Shown: positions 18,632 through 29,803 of the stretch, one piece after another
Layout of the letters: the number at the start of each line of letters is the position of its first letter
Numbering within the stretch: the stretch's first letter is position 1
Assembly: GCF_047654805.1 (NCBI RefSeq)
Contig: NZ_JASGIV010000001.1
Coordinates: 4,588,001-4,652,000 of the forward strand
Length of the DNA: 64,000 bases
Direction of reading: 5' to 3'
DNA from: Pelomonas sp047654805
GTDB lineage: Bacteria; Pseudomonadota; Gammaproteobacteria; Burkholderiales; Burkholderiaceae_C
Program-made: the position numbers and the translations under genes
The notes under the pieces: generated by a model
Told to the model about the DNA's origin: nothing
Databases searched by the model: none
The model's input: only the letters and a program-made list of their open reading frames with translations

Positions 18632-18748
18632 ATGGCCCGTTCGCCGCGTGCGATGCCGATTGCCGCCTGCACTCTCCCGCCGCTGCTCACCGCGGCCACC
18701 GGCGCCATGACGATCGTCGGCGTCTGCGCCCCTGGGGGGCAACGCTGA
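18632..18748 (+). CDS. 38-residue ORF translationally coupled to the Wzy_C gene
   Basis: A short ORF starting MARSPRAMPIAACTLPPLLT, with a good Shine-Dalgarno (CGGAGG at 18621-18626, 5-nt spacing). Its TGA overlaps the ATG of the large membrane-protein gene (TGATG at 18746-18750). The peptide has a weakly hydrophobic centre (TLPPLLTAATGAMTIVGV) but no membrane segment of full length. It is either a small protein or a leader whose translation opens the downstream start. No homologue is recognised. Confidence 0.5.
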   Translation: MARSPRAMPIAACTLPPLLTAATGAMTIVGVCAPGGQR

Positions 18749-21345
18749 TGGCGGCCGTCGGCACCCCATCCGCCAGCACAGGCCTGCTGGGCCTGGGCCA
18801 GCTCCAGCTCACTCTGCCCGGCTCGCGGCTGCAATGGCTGGCACTGGCTGCGGGCCTGGGCCTGGGAGGCATCGGCGCCGAGCTGGCCTGGCACCACCCG
18901 CTGTCGGGCCCGCTGGCGCTCGCGGCCTGGGGTGCCGTGGCGCTGCTGGCGGCGCTGTTCTGGGTCAAGACCCCTCTGCTGCTCATGGCGCCGCTGCCGG
19001 TGCTCGGGCTGGCGCCCTGGAGCGGCTGGATCAGCTTCGAGGAGATGGACCTGCTCGTCACGGCCTGCGGCTGCGGCGGCTACCTCGCCTATGCGCTGCA
19101 GCTCAATGCGCGCGACCGGGCGCCGGCCTGGCGCCATGCCCTCGTCTATTCGCCCGCCGTCGTGGTGCTGATCCTGGCGCTGGCGCTGTCCGCGGCCTGG
19201 AGCATGAAGCGCGGCTTCGCCGACGCCGGCGGCTTCGTCTTCGGGTGGTTCCAGGGCTACCACGAGGCGATGAACTCCGTGCGCAACGCCAAGGCCATCT
19301 TCCTCGTGCTGGCCCTGCTGCCACTGTGGACGGCGGCAGCTGCGGCACGGCCCAAGGGTTTCTCGCGCGGCCTCTTGCTGGGTCTGGTGCTGGCGCTGGC
19401 GGGTGGCAGCGCCGCGGCGCTGTGGGAGCGGCTGGCTTACACGGGCCTGCTGGACTTCTCCACCGACTACCGTACGACCGCACTGTTCTGGGAGATGCAC
19501 GTCGGCGGTGCCGCACTGGACGGCTTCCTCGTGCTGACCCTGCCGTTCGCGCTGCTGGCGCTGTTGCGCACGCGCTCGCCATGGCACTTCGGCGTGGGCC
19601 TGGCCATCGTGCTGCTGGCGGCCTATGCCTGCCTGACGACGTTCTCGCGCGGCGTCTACCTCGCACTGCCGCTGGGGCTGATTCCCATGGTGCTGCTGGC
19701 CGATGCGCAGCGCCGCCGCGCCGCGGCCCAGGGGGCGGAGAGCAGCCACATCGACAGCGGGCTGGGTGCCGTCGACGAGCCCATGCCGCGCGCCGCCAAG
19801 ATCGGCGCCCTGGCCATGGCAGCGGCCTTCGCCCTCGCCGCGGCCCTCGTCTTTGGCGGCGGCGGCTACCGCGGCCTGCTGGCGCTGTTCTTTGTCATGG
19901 TGGTCCTGCTGACCATGCCGGCCAGCCTGTGGCTGCCGCCCGTGGGACAGCGCCTGACGGCGCTCGTCATGGGGGGGCTGCTCGCCCTGGTGCTTGGCGG
20001 CGCGAGCTGGGCGCTGTCGCTGGCCGTGCCCTATGCGGCCTATGTGCTCAACGCCGTTGCGCTGGCGTGCTGCGTGCTGCTGCGCTGGCGCGACGAGCCG
20101 GGTCAGGCAAGACCCGTCTACGTGCTGCTGGTGTCGACCTGCTGGTTCTGGCTGCTTGCCACCATGGTCATCGTCGCCGACTACTGGGGTGGCACGGCCG
20201 GTCGCTGGACGGCGCTGACCGCCGGCCTGGCGCTGGCAGGCATCTGGGCGGCGATGCTGCTGGAGCCGCGGCTGTGGCCCCTGCAAGGCGCCGGCAGCAC
20301 CGGCAAGGCCGGCTGGCGCAAGCGCGCCCTGCTCGTGGCCGGCCTCCTGCTCGTCATGTCCATCGTGGCGGCGCTGGGCGGCGGGGCCTATCTGCGCGAC
20401 CGCGTCGCCACCTGGAAGGAAGACGGCCAGACCCGACTGACGCACTGGCGCGAAGGCCTGAGGCTGCTGCACGGCGGGCAGCAATGGCTGCTCGGCAGGG
20501 GCTCGGGGCGCTTCGTGCCCAGCAACTTCTACGAAGGCCCGACCAGCGCGCAGATCGGGGACTATCGCCAGCGAACCGACGAGAACGGCGGAACCTATCT
20601 CGCGTTGACCGCGGGCCAGCACACCCAGAGCTACGGCGGGTTGTTCCGCGTCAGCCAACGCATCGCGCCCCCCGCGCCCGGGGCTGTCCAGGTCAGCCTC
20701 GTCGGCCGTGCGGCCGATGCCAACATCGCGCTGGAGATTTGCGAGAAGAACCTGCTCTACCCGGACAACTGCAGCAGCAGCCGGATCCTTCTGAAGCCAC
20801 CGCAAGCCGATGAAGCCCAGCCCCCGGGCGGCTGGCAAACCAAGCACGCCAAGCTCGGACCGGTCCCGCGGCTGGGCGGAGACTGGTGGGCACCCCGCTT
20901 CGTGACCTTCTCGATGTCGCTGGACACCCGCGGCGGCCGCGTCGACATCGCCAGCATCGAGATGCAGGACGCGCAGGGCCGCCCGTTGCTGCGCAACGGT
21001 GACTTCAGCCATGAGATGGCGCACTGGTTCTTCTCGAGCGACCGCCATCACCTGCCCTGGCACATCAAGAACGCGGCCCTGCACGTGCTGTTCGAGCAGG
21101 GGCTGGTGGGCCTGGCCCTGCTGGGCGGGGCCTACCTGCTGGCTCTCGTGCGCCTGTCCTTCGGCCGCGGGCGCGACCATCCGCTCGCGCCCGCCATCGT
21201 CGCCGCGCTGATCGGCTTCGGCGTCGTGGGCGCCTTCGACAGCCTGCTGGACGCGCCGCGCATCGGCTTCATCTTCTTCACACTGCTGCTACTGGGCCTG
21301 GGGTTGAGAGCCCTGCCGGGAGAGGGCGTGGCGCGAGTGGCATGA
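18748..21345 (+). CDS. Wzy_C / O-antigen-ligase-like polytopic membrane protein
   Basis: 865 residues with at least ten hydrophobic segments, starting about residues 27-45 and ending with LGLVALLGGAYLLALVRL and IGFIFFTLLLLGLGL near the C-terminus. A large soluble, probably periplasmic part (about 550-760; GLFRVSQRIAPPAPGAVQVSLVGRAAD, FVTFSMSLDTRGGRVDIASIEM) resembles a jelly-roll carbohydrate-binding domain set between membrane segments. Around residues 565-595 the RLTHWREGLRLLHGG-type segment with a following LGRGSGRF matches the Wzy_C/O-antigen ligase region. The family polymerises or ligates lipid-linked glycans. The combination of a ligase-type membrane domain and a carbohydrate-binding-like domain suggests an exopolysaccharide or protein glycosylation role; exact substrate unknown. 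Confidence 0.75.
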   Translation: MAAVGTPSASTGLLGLGQLQLTLPGSRLQWLALAAGLGLGGIGAELAWHHPLSGPLALAAWGAVALLAALFWVKTPLLLMAPLPVLGLAPWSGWISFEEMDLLVTACGCGGYLAYALQLNARDRAPAWRHALVYSPAVVVLILALALSAAWSMKRGFADAGGFVFGWFQGYHEAMNSVRNAKAIFLVLALLPLWTAAAAARPKGFSRGLLLGLVLALAGGSAAALWERLAYTGLLDFSTDYRTTALFWEMHVGGAALDGFLVLTLPFALLALLRTRSPWHFGVGLAIVLLAAYACLTTFSRGVYLALPLGLIPMVLLADAQRRRAAAQGAESSHIDSGLGAVDEPMPRAAKIGALAMAAAFALAAALVFGGGGYRGLLALFFVMVVLLTMPASLWLPPVGQRLTALVMGGLLALVLGGASWALSLAVPYAAYVLNAVALACCVLLRWRDEPGQARPVYVLLVSTCWFWLLATMVIVADYWGGTAGRWTALTAGLALAGIWAAMLLEPRLWPLQGAGSTGKAGWRKRALLVAGLLLVMSIVAALGGGAYLRDRVATWKEDGQTRLTHWREGLRLLHGGQQWLLGRGSGRFVPSNFYEGPTSAQIGDYRQRTDENGGTYLALTAGQHTQSYGGLFRVSQRIAPPAPGAVQVSLVGRAADANIALEICEKNLLYPDNCSSSRILLKPPQADEAQPPGGWQTKHAKLGPVPRLGGDWWAPRFVTFSMSLDTRGGRVDIASIEMQDAQGRPLLRNGDFSHEMAHWFFSSDRHHLPWHIKNAALHVLFEQGLVGLALLGGAYLLALVRLSFGRGRDHPLAPAIVAALIGFGVVGAFDSLLDAPRIGFIFFTLLLLGLGLRALPGEGVARVA

Positions 21346-21355
21346 TGCGCGCCCC

Positions 21356-23419
21356 ATGTCCTTCGCCCCGCCTTCCGCTGGCCTGAACCCGGCCCAGCTC
21401 GCCGCCGTACACCACCTGAGCGGCCCCTGCCTCGTCATCGCCGGCGCGGGCTCGGGCAAGACGCGCGTCATCACGACCAAGATCTGGCAGTTGCTGCAGT
21501 CCGGCTACCGCCCTGGCCAGATCGCGGCCATCACCTTCACCAACAAGGCCGCCCAGGAAATGCGCGAACGCGCCAAGGCGCTGGTGGGCAACAAGGCGGC
21601 CAGGGACCTGGCCATCTCGACCTTCCACAGCCTGGGCGTGCGGCTGCTGCGCGAGGAAGGCTCGCGCCTGGGGCTGAAGGAGCAGTTCTCCATCCTCGAC
21701 AGCGACGACGTGCTCAACGTGCTGAAGGACGCCGGCGGCACGACCGACATGAACCAGGCACGGCGCTGGCAATGGACCATCTCGCTGTGGAAGAACCAGG
21801 GCCTGAACCCGGCCCAGGCCGCGCACGCGGCCCAGGACGACGACGAGCGCGCCGCCGCCGCCGTGATGGTGCGCTACCAGGAACGCCTGTCGGCCTACCA
21901 GGCGGTGGACTTCGACGACCTCATCACGCTGCCGCTGAAGCTGCTGACCGACGACGCCGAGGCGCGCACGAAATGGCAGGACAAGCTGCGCTATGTGCTG
22001 GTGGACGAGTACCAGGACACCAACGCCGTGCAGTACGAGCTGCTGAAGGCGCTGGTGGGCGAGCGCGGCATGTTCACGGCCGTGGGCGACGACGACCAGT
22101 CCATCTACGGCTGGCGAGGCGCCACCATCGAGAACCTCAAGCGCCTGCCCAACGACTACCCGGCCCTCAAGGTCATCCCGCTGGAGCAGAACTACCGCTC
22201 CACCGGCGCCATCCTGCGCGCGGCCAACCACGTCATCGCCGGCAACCCCAAGCTGTTCGAGAAGAAGCTGTGGAGCGAGTACGGCGATGGCGAACCCATC
22301 GCGCTGCTGGAGGCTGACGGCGAGGAGCATGAAGCCGAGCGCGCCGTCGCGCGCATCCAGCAACTGCGCGCCGACGGCAAGGGGCCGGCCTTCAAGGACT
22401 TCGCCATCCTCTACCGCGCCAACCATCAGGCCCGCGTCTTCGAGCAGGCGCTGCGCCGCGCGCAGATCCCCTACAAGGTCTCCGGAGGCCAGAGCTTCTT
22501 CGACAAGGCCGAGATCAAGGACTTGTGTGCCTGGTTGCGGCTGCTCGTCAACCAGGACGACGACCCCGCCTTCTTGCGCGCCATCACGACGCCCAAGCGC
22601 GGCATCGGCCACACGACGCTCGGCGCGCTCAGCACCTTCTCGGCGCAGTGGAAGTGCAGCATGTTCGAGGCCCTCTTCTCCGAGAGCCTGGCCACGGCGG
22701 TCACCGCCCGGGCGCTGGCCGGCCTGCACGAGTTCGGGCGCGCCGTGAACGAGCTGCAGTACCGCGCCAAGCACACCGAGGGCCACACCGCCGCCCACGC
22801 GCTGCTGATGGAGTGGCTGAAGGACATCGGCTACGAAGCCCACCTGCTCGACAACGAGGAGAACGAGAAGGTGGCCCAGGCGCGCTGGGCAAACGTGCTG
22901 GACTTCGTCGACTGGGTGTCCAAGCGCTGCGGCGGCCAGCACAGCGAGGAAGGCGGCGTCAGCTTCACCGAACCCAAGCAGAGCGTGCTGGACGTGGCGC
23001 AGACCATCTCCGTCATCCTGTCGCTGGCCGAGCGCGGCGACGAGCAGGATCAAGTCACGCTGACGACACTGCACGCATCCAAGGGCCTGGAGTGGCCGCA
23101 CGTGGTGCTGGCCGGCGTCAACGAGGGCCTGCTGCCCTTCAAGCGCGAGGAGGCCGAGCTGACGGCCGAGGCACTCCAGGAGGAACGGCGCTTGATGTAC
23201 GTCGGCATCACCCGCGCACGCACGACGCTGGCGGTGTCGACGTTGCGCAGACGTAAAAAAGGCCGCGACACCGTCGTGGGCATTCCCAGCCGATTCCTTG
23301 CCGAGATGAAGCTGAACGAGGGCAGCACCCGCGAGGATCCCCGCGAGAAGCTCAAGCGCATGCGTGAGGAGCTGGCTGCCAAGGCCGCCGCGCGGGCATC
23401 CTCTGAAGGTCAAGCCTGA
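21356..23419 (+). CDS. rep: ATP-dependent DNA helicase Rep (UvrD/Rep family)
   Basis: 687 residues, full length for Rep. Superfamily 1A motifs in order: Q-motif LNPAQLAAV; motif I AGAGSGKTR (29-37); Ia ITFTNKAAQEM; II VDEYQDTN; III GDDDQSIYGWRGA; IV near VIPLEQNYRST; V TLHASKGLEWPHV; VI EERRLMYVGITRA. The DEYQDTN form and the C-terminus are those of Rep rather than UvrD. Rep is a 3'-5' helicase that displaces proteins ahead of the replication fork. It begins 10 nt after the stop of the Wzy_C gene, so may share its transcript. Confidence 0.95.
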   Translation: MSFAPPSAGLNPAQLAAVHHLSGPCLVIAGAGSGKTRVITTKIWQLLQSGYRPGQIAAITFTNKAAQEMRERAKALVGNKAARDLAISTFHSLGVRLLREEGSRLGLKEQFSILDSDDVLNVLKDAGGTTDMNQARRWQWTISLWKNQGLNPAQAAHAAQDDDERAAAAVMVRYQERLSAYQAVDFDDLITLPLKLLTDDAEARTKWQDKLRYVLVDEYQDTNAVQYELLKALVGERGMFTAVGDDDQSIYGWRGATIENLKRLPNDYPALKVIPLEQNYRSTGAILRAANHVIAGNPKLFEKKLWSEYGDGEPIALLEADGEEHEAERAVARIQQLRADGKGPAFKDFAILYRANHQARVFEQALRRAQIPYKVSGGQSFFDKAEIKDLCAWLRLLVNQDDDPAFLRAITTPKRGIGHTTLGALSTFSAQWKCSMFEALFSESLATAVTARALAGLHEFGRAVNELQYRAKHTEGHTAAHALLMEWLKDIGYEAHLLDNEENEKVAQARWANVLDFVDWVSKRCGGQHSEEGGVSFTEPKQSVLDVAQTISVILSLAERGDEQDQVTLTTLHASKGLEWPHVVLAGVNEGLLPFKREEAELTAEALQEERRLMYVGITRARTTLAVSTLRRRKKGRDTVVGIPSRFLAEMKLNEGSTREDPREKLKRMREELAAKAAARASSEGQA

Positions 23420-23525
23420 ATCGCTCATTCGCGGGGGTCCCCCACGTGCGCGTGAAGTCTTCACATCCCAGTCGCGCTAGGCTGCGAACAATGCGTTCTG
23501 CCCTTCTTTTCCATGGTGAGCCCGC

Positions 23526-23900
23526 ATGAAAGCCCTGCTCCTCGCTGCTGCCCTCGCTGCCCTCAGTTCCTTCGCCCTGGCTGGTGCCACGCGCGATGAA
23601 CACCCGCAGGCCGCAGTGGACAAAACGGCGGCCGGCGTGATCGCCGATGCCAGCCGGCTGGGCTCGGCCAGCCTGACCTCGCTGAACGGCAACGGCGCCC
23701 CCTGGGCTTCGCAGAACCGCCAGGCCGAGGCCGATTTCGACAGCCCCGCGCCCGAGGTGGACACCGGCACCCTGCTCATCGCCCTCGGCGTGCTGGCCGT
23801 GGCGGTGGCCCGTCCGGTCACCCGTGCACTGCGCCGCCAGGAGCAGCACCGCCGCGCCACGGCGCTGGCCAGCACCCTGGGCCAGCCCCCGCGCAGCTGA
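23526..23900 (+). CDS. small exported protein with degenerate PEP-CTERM-like tail
   Basis: 124 residues. Signal peptide at 1-20 (ALLLAAALAALSSFALAGA). The C-terminal third reads PEVDTGTLLIALGVLAVAVARPVTRALRR: the order of a sorting signal (Pro-Glu, hydrophobic helix, basic cluster) but with PEV instead of PEP and about 20 residues after the Arg cluster. It may be a divergent exosortase substrate or simply a bitopic envelope protein. Upstream is a 13-base element (23474-23486) that also occurs before the membrane protein at 6663 and contains a plausible -10 (TAGGCT). Confidence 0.65.
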   Translation: MKALLLAAALAALSSFALAGATRDEHPQAAVDKTAAGVIADASRLGSASLTSLNGNGAPWASQNRQAEADFDSPAPEVDTGTLLIALGVLAVAVARPVTRALRRQEQHRRATALASTLGQPPRS

Positions 23901-24040
23901 AGAAGCCGCCACGGTGAATTGCGTCACGAGCCGGGCACCGGCCTGAGGGGGGTTGTTTTCGCGGGCGTGAAGTCTGCACCCGGCGCCGGGCAAGCGAGGC
24001 CGAAGAATCACGGCCATCCGCAACGCCTATCGGTCCGCCC

Positions 24041-24763
24041 ATGAAACGCACGCTGCCCCTGGTCGCCCTCGCCACGCTGCTGAGCGCCGGCACCCATGCC
24101 ATCGCCACGCCCGTCACCACCAGCAACCTGCTCGTCAACGGCGGCTTCGAGAGCGTCGTCCTGGCTGGCGGCACCTGGGTCAATGTCGCGGCGATGCCCG
24201 GCTGGACCTGGCTGGGCGGCCCCGGCAGCGGCTTCGAGATCCGCAACAACGTCGCCGGCCAGGCCCAGGAAGGCAGCAACTTCATCGAGCTGGACACCAC
24301 CGGCAACACGCTGATCGGCCAGTACCTGGACAACCTCGCTGCTGGCGCCTCCTACGACCTGAGCTTCTGGTACTCGCCGCGCGTGTTCCAGCCCGCGTCG
24401 ACCAATGGCATCCAGGTGTACTGGAACGGCGTGCAGCTCGGCGGGACGCTGACGGGCGACGGCGGCAGCGACAACGACTGGACGCTGCACCAATACCGGC
24501 TGACGGCCCAGGCCGGTCGCAACCTGCTGAGCTTCGCGGCCGTCGGCAGCAGCGACAGCCTGGGTGGCAACCTCGACAACGTCAGCCTGACGAGCCACGT
24601 CCCCGAACCCGGCACGCTGGCCCTGACGCTCGCCGCCCTGGCGGGCTGCCTGCTGCTGCCGGCGTCGCTGCGCCGCCGCGCCGAAGCGCGCCGCGCCCAG
24701 GCGCTGGCGGCCGCGCTGGCCGCACCCGTGCCGGCGGGCTGCCGCGGCGCGGACAGGGGCTAG
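24041..24763 (+). CDS. PEP-CTERM sorting-domain protein with jelly-roll-like body
   Basis: 240 residues. Signal peptide at 1-24. The body (NLLVNGGFESV, MPGWTWLG, SNFIELDTTGNTLIGQYLDNL, YDLSFWYSPRV) has the pattern of DUF642-like/CBM-type galactose-binding beta sandwiches in extracellular proteins. HVPEPGTLALTLAALAGCLLLPASLRRRAEARR is the sorting signal, but unusually the Arg cluster is followed by about 25 further residues (AQALAAALAAPVPAGC and on), where most PEP-CTERM proteins end within a few residues. The convergent PhoD gene starts overlapping at the stop (24760). Confidence 0.85.
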   Translation: MKRTLPLVALATLLSAGTHAIATPVTTSNLLVNGGFESVVLAGGTWVNVAAMPGWTWLGGPGSGFEIRNNVAGQAQEGSNFIELDTTGNTLIGQYLDNLAAGASYDLSFWYSPRVFQPASTNGIQVYWNGVQLGGTLTGDGGSDNDWTLHQYRLTAQAGRNLLSFAAVGSSDSLGGNLDNVSLTSHVPEPGTLALTLAALAGCLLLPASLRRRAEARRAQALAAALAAPVPAGCRGADRG

Positions 24764-26268
24764 GCCGGCAGCACGCCGGCGCGGCCGGGCGACACGACGA
24801 AATTCGCCGTCGTGCTGATGCCGCTGTCGAGCTTCAGTGCGTCGTCCAGGACCCGCACAGCGGCCCGCAGGCCGTCGCGCGCATCCAGTTGGAAGGCCAT
24901 GTAGCCACGCTGGTCGTTGCGCGCGTAGTGCAGGTGCGGGTTCAGCGTCCGCAGGCCATCCAGCGATCGCTGCCCGCCCCAGCTCGTGATGGAGCTGCCG
25001 CAGAACTCGCTCGCCACGGTCGGCGAGTCCGGGTCGTCGAAGTCCGCCTTCAGGTCCGCCACGACATGGCTGTGCACGTCGCCTCCCAGCACCACGACGT
25101 TGGGCACCTGGCGCTGGCGCACCTCGGCCAGCAGCCGGTTGCGGGCAGGCGCATATCCATCCCAGCCGTCGGTCCAGTAGGTGGGCTCCTTGGCACTGCG
25201 GTTCATGCGCGCCATCAGCGTCTGCTGCGCCACCAGGTTCCAGCGGCCGGGCGTCACGTCCCAGCCCTCGGCCAGCCAGCGCTCCTGCGCCGCACCGAGC
25301 AGCGTGCGCCGGGGATCCAGCAGCTCCGGGCATTCGCGCAACGGCAGCGTATTGCTGCCGTACTTGTCCGCCTTGGTGCACAGCTGGGGATCGCGGTACT
25401 GGCGGTCGTCCAGCGCATGGATGACCGCCAGCCGCCCCCAGGCGTTGCGGCCGTGCATGCGCATGTCCACGCCCCGCGGTCGCCAGGCCTTGGGCAGCGG
25501 CTGGTGCTCCCAATAGGCCTGGTAGGCCGCCGCACGACGGGCGGGAAAGTCCTGCGCGATCTTCTCTCCGCGCAGCCCGGCGTAGTCGTTCTCCACCTCG
25601 TGGTCGTCCCAGACGAACAGCCATGGCACGGCGGCATGCATGGCCTGCAAGGCGGGGTCGGACTTGTACTGCGCATACCGCGCGCGGTACTGGGGCAGCG
25701 TGACCGCCGCGCCCCCCTCGACGCTGCGCACGCGGCCCGGCGCAGCCCCGTACTCGTAGATGTAGTCGCCGAGGAACATGACCAGATCCAGCTCCTCGGC
25801 CAGCATGTGGCGCCAGGCGGCGAAGAAGCCATGGTCCCAGCGCTGGCAGCTGGCAATGGCAAAACGCAGCGGCTCCAGCGCGTCCGCCGCCGGCGCGGTA
25901 CGCGTGCGGCCGGCCGTGCTGCGCTGGCCCAGCGCCTCGAAGCGGTACCAGTACCAGCGTCCCGGCCTGAGGCCGACGGGCTCGGCGTGCACGCTGTGCG
26001 CCCAACCGGCTTCGGCCGTCTCGGTGCCCGAGGCCACGAGGCGGCGGAAGGTCTCGTCCTCGGCCACCTCCCAGCGCACCTCCACGCGGGCCGGCAGGTC
26101 GACGCCAGTCAGGCGCGTCCACAGCACCATGCCCTCGGCGCTAGGGTGGCCCGAGGCGATGCCAAGCGCGAAGCGCGGCGACGCGTCGGCACGCGCATGG
26201 CGCAGCAGGCCAGGCGCAAGGCCCGCGGCCAATGACAGTTGCAGCAGGTGGCGGCGATGGGTATGCAT
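24760..26268 (-). CDS. phoD: PhoD-family alkaline phosphatase/phosphodiesterase
   Basis: 502 residues. The N-terminus (THRRHLLQLSLAAGLAPG) is a Tat-type signal, as expected for PhoD, which is exported folded with its metals. The Ig-like N-domain begins RFALGIASGHPSAEGMVLWTRLT, a PhoD hallmark. Metal-binding segments of the metallophosphatase domain are FLGDYIYEYG, VWDDHEVENDYAG and, near the C-terminus, VVLGGDVHSHVVADL. The enzyme releases phosphate from phosphomonoesters and diesters in the periplasm or outside the cell, usually under phosphate limitation; no Pho box was identified. It overlaps the end of the convergent PEP-CTERM gene by 4 nt. Confidence 0.92.
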   Translation of the reverse strand: MHTHRRHLLQLSLAAGLAPGLLRHARADASPRFALGIASGHPSAEGMVLWTRLTGVDLPARVEVRWEVAEDETFRRLVASGTETAEAGWAHSVHAEPVGLRPGRWYWYRFEALGQRSTAGRTRTAPAADALEPLRFAIASCQRWDHGFFAAWRHMLAEELDLVMFLGDYIYEYGAAPGRVRSVEGGAAVTLPQYRARYAQYKSDPALQAMHAAVPWLFVWDDHEVENDYAGLRGEKIAQDFPARRAAAYQAYWEHQPLPKAWRPRGVDMRMHGRNAWGRLAVIHALDDRQYRDPQLCTKADKYGSNTLPLRECPELLDPRRTLLGAAQERWLAEGWDVTPGRWNLVAQQTLMARMNRSAKEPTYWTDGWDGYAPARNRLLAEVRQRQVPNVVVLGGDVHSHVVADLKADFDDPDSPTVASEFCGSSITSWGGQRSLDGLRTLNPHLHYARNDQRGYMAFQLDARDGLRAAVRVLDDALKLDSGISTTANFVVSPGRAGVLPA

Positions 26269-26286
26269 CGCCGCATTGTGGATGCC

Positions 26287-28356
<2,070 letters not shown>

Positions 28357-28684
28357 GTCAGCCACGCGCAGCTCCGTGCTTCTTGTGAAGCGATGGCTCA
28401 GCAAGCGACCGCAAGTTCATGATTCTTAAAGGCTCTTGGGTTGCCCACAATTTCTGTGGATAAGTTTGTGAGCAAATCGCCCGGCAGCGGCTGGCAACGC
28501 GCCCTGGCTGCCCGAGCCACCGCACCGGGGCCCGCGGCGGTGTTTTTCGAAGCTCCTTTGAAATCAAACACTTAGGAATGACTCGGGAAAACTCTTAGCT
28601 GCGCCGCATCAAAATCCGCCAGCCGTGCCCGCATCCCGATATTTGGGGATAAGTCGGCCGCCAAGTGCGGTGCCGGAAGCCTCG
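28357..28684. promoter_or_regulatory. priA-hemE intergenic region with a perfect DnaA box
   Basis: This 330-base gap is visibly A/T-richer than its surroundings. It holds a perfect DnaA box, TTATCCACA on the minus strand (TGTGGATAA at 28455-28463), and a partial one (GGGGATAAG, 28643-28651). It also holds an A/T run and tracts such as GTTTTTCGAAG and GAAATCAAACAC. No ORF of note. It may contain the priA promoter (minus strand) under DnaA control. Confidence 0.55.
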
Positions 28685-29764
28685 TCAGGGCGTCGCGCGC
28701 AGCCTGCGGGAGTGGCTGTGCACCTCGTCCACCAGCGCGGTCACGCTCTCGGGCGGCGTGAACTGGCTGATGCCGTGGCCCAGGTTGAAGACATGGCCGC
28801 TGCCCGCCGCGGGACGGCCGAAGCTGTCCAGCACGGCGCGCACCTGCGCGCGCACGGCTTCGGGCGGCGCGAAGAGCACATTGGGGTCGAGATTGCCCTG
28901 CAGCGCAACGCGGTCGCCCACGCGGGCGCGCGCCGCGCCGAGGTTCACCGTCCAGTCCAGGCCCACCACGTCAGCGCCGGCGCCGGCGATCTCGTCCAGC
29001 CACAGGCCACCACCCTTGGTGAACAGGATGCGCGGGATGCGCTGGCCTTCGTGCTCGGTCTTGACTGCAGCAAGCACCTGGCGCGAGTACGCCAGGCTGA
29101 ACTGCTGGAAGGCCCCATCGGCCAGCACGCCGCCCCAGGAGTCGAACAGCATGACGGCCTGGGCGCCGGCCGCGATCTGCGCGTTCAGATAGGCCGCCAC
29201 CGAGCGCGCGTTCACGTCCAGGATGCGGTGCATCAGGTCCGGGCGCGCATACATCAGGCTCTTGACGAGCCGGTAGTCGTCCGAGCCGCCGCCCTCCACC
29301 ATGTAGCAGGCCAGCGTCCAGGGGCTGCCCGAGAAGCCGATCAGGGGCACGCGGCCGTTCAAGGCGCGGCGGATGGACGTGACCGCGTCGAAGACGTAGC
29401 GCAGCTTGTCCATGTCGGGCACCTGCAGCGCCGCGACGGCGGCCTCGTCGCGCACCTGTTTGGCGAACTTGGGGCCTTCGCCCTGCTGGAAGCTCAGGCC
29501 CAGGCCCATCGCGTCCGGCACGGTGAGGATGTCGCTGAACAGGATGGCCGCGTCCAGCGGGTAGCGCTCCAGCGGTTGCAGCGTCACCTCGGTGGCGTAG
29601 TCGGTGTTGGTCGCCAGCCCCATGAAGCTGCCGGCCTTCTCGCGCGTGGCGCGGTACTCCGGCAGGTAGCGGCCGGCCTGGCGCATCAGCCAGACGGGCG
29701 TGTGGTCGGTGGGCCGGCGCAGGCAGGCGCGCAGGAAGGTGTCGTTTTGCAGCGGGGCGAACAT
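28685..29764 (-). CDS. hemE: uroporphyrinogen decarboxylase
   Basis: 359 residues, the normal length. Catalyses decarboxylation of the four acetate side chains of uroporphyrinogen III to coproporphyrinogen III, in cytosolic haem synthesis. Signature 1 is TPVWLMRQAGRYLPEYR near residue 24-40, and signature 2 is IGFSGSPWTLACYMVEGGGS near 145-165. The active-site Asp (FSDILTVPDAMG) and the late GHGISQFTPPE segment are present. It lies 39 nt downstream of the mutarotase gene on the same strand. Confidence 0.97.
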   Translation of the reverse strand: MFAPLQNDTFLRACLRRPTDHTPVWLMRQAGRYLPEYRATREKAGSFMGLATNTDYATEVTLQPLERYPLDAAILFSDILTVPDAMGLGLSFQQGEGPKFAKQVRDEAAVAALQVPDMDKLRYVFDAVTSIRRALNGRVPLIGFSGSPWTLACYMVEGGGSDDYRLVKSLMYARPDLMHRILDVNARSVAAYLNAQIAAGAQAVMLFDSWGGVLADGAFQQFSLAYSRQVLAAVKTEHEGQRIPRILFTKGGGLWLDEIAGAGADVVGLDWTVNLGAARARVGDRVALQGNLDPNVLFAPPEAVRAQVRAVLDSFGRPAAGSGHVFNLGHGISQFTPPESVTALVDEVHSHSRRLRATP

Positions 29765-29803
29765 CGACGGATTATCGGCCGCACCCCGGCGCCGGCGTCT
29801 GAC

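Noticed and set aside
17506..21180. Minus-strand open frame of over 1200 codons opposite the pseudokinase and Wzy_C genes
   Set aside because: Composition (Gln, Arg, Ala, His runs) is that of an antisense shadow; the plus strand has clear proteins with RBS.
23433..23443. GGGGGTCCCCC dyad after rep as a terminator
   Set aside because: The loop is too small and no T tract follows; any termination would be weak.
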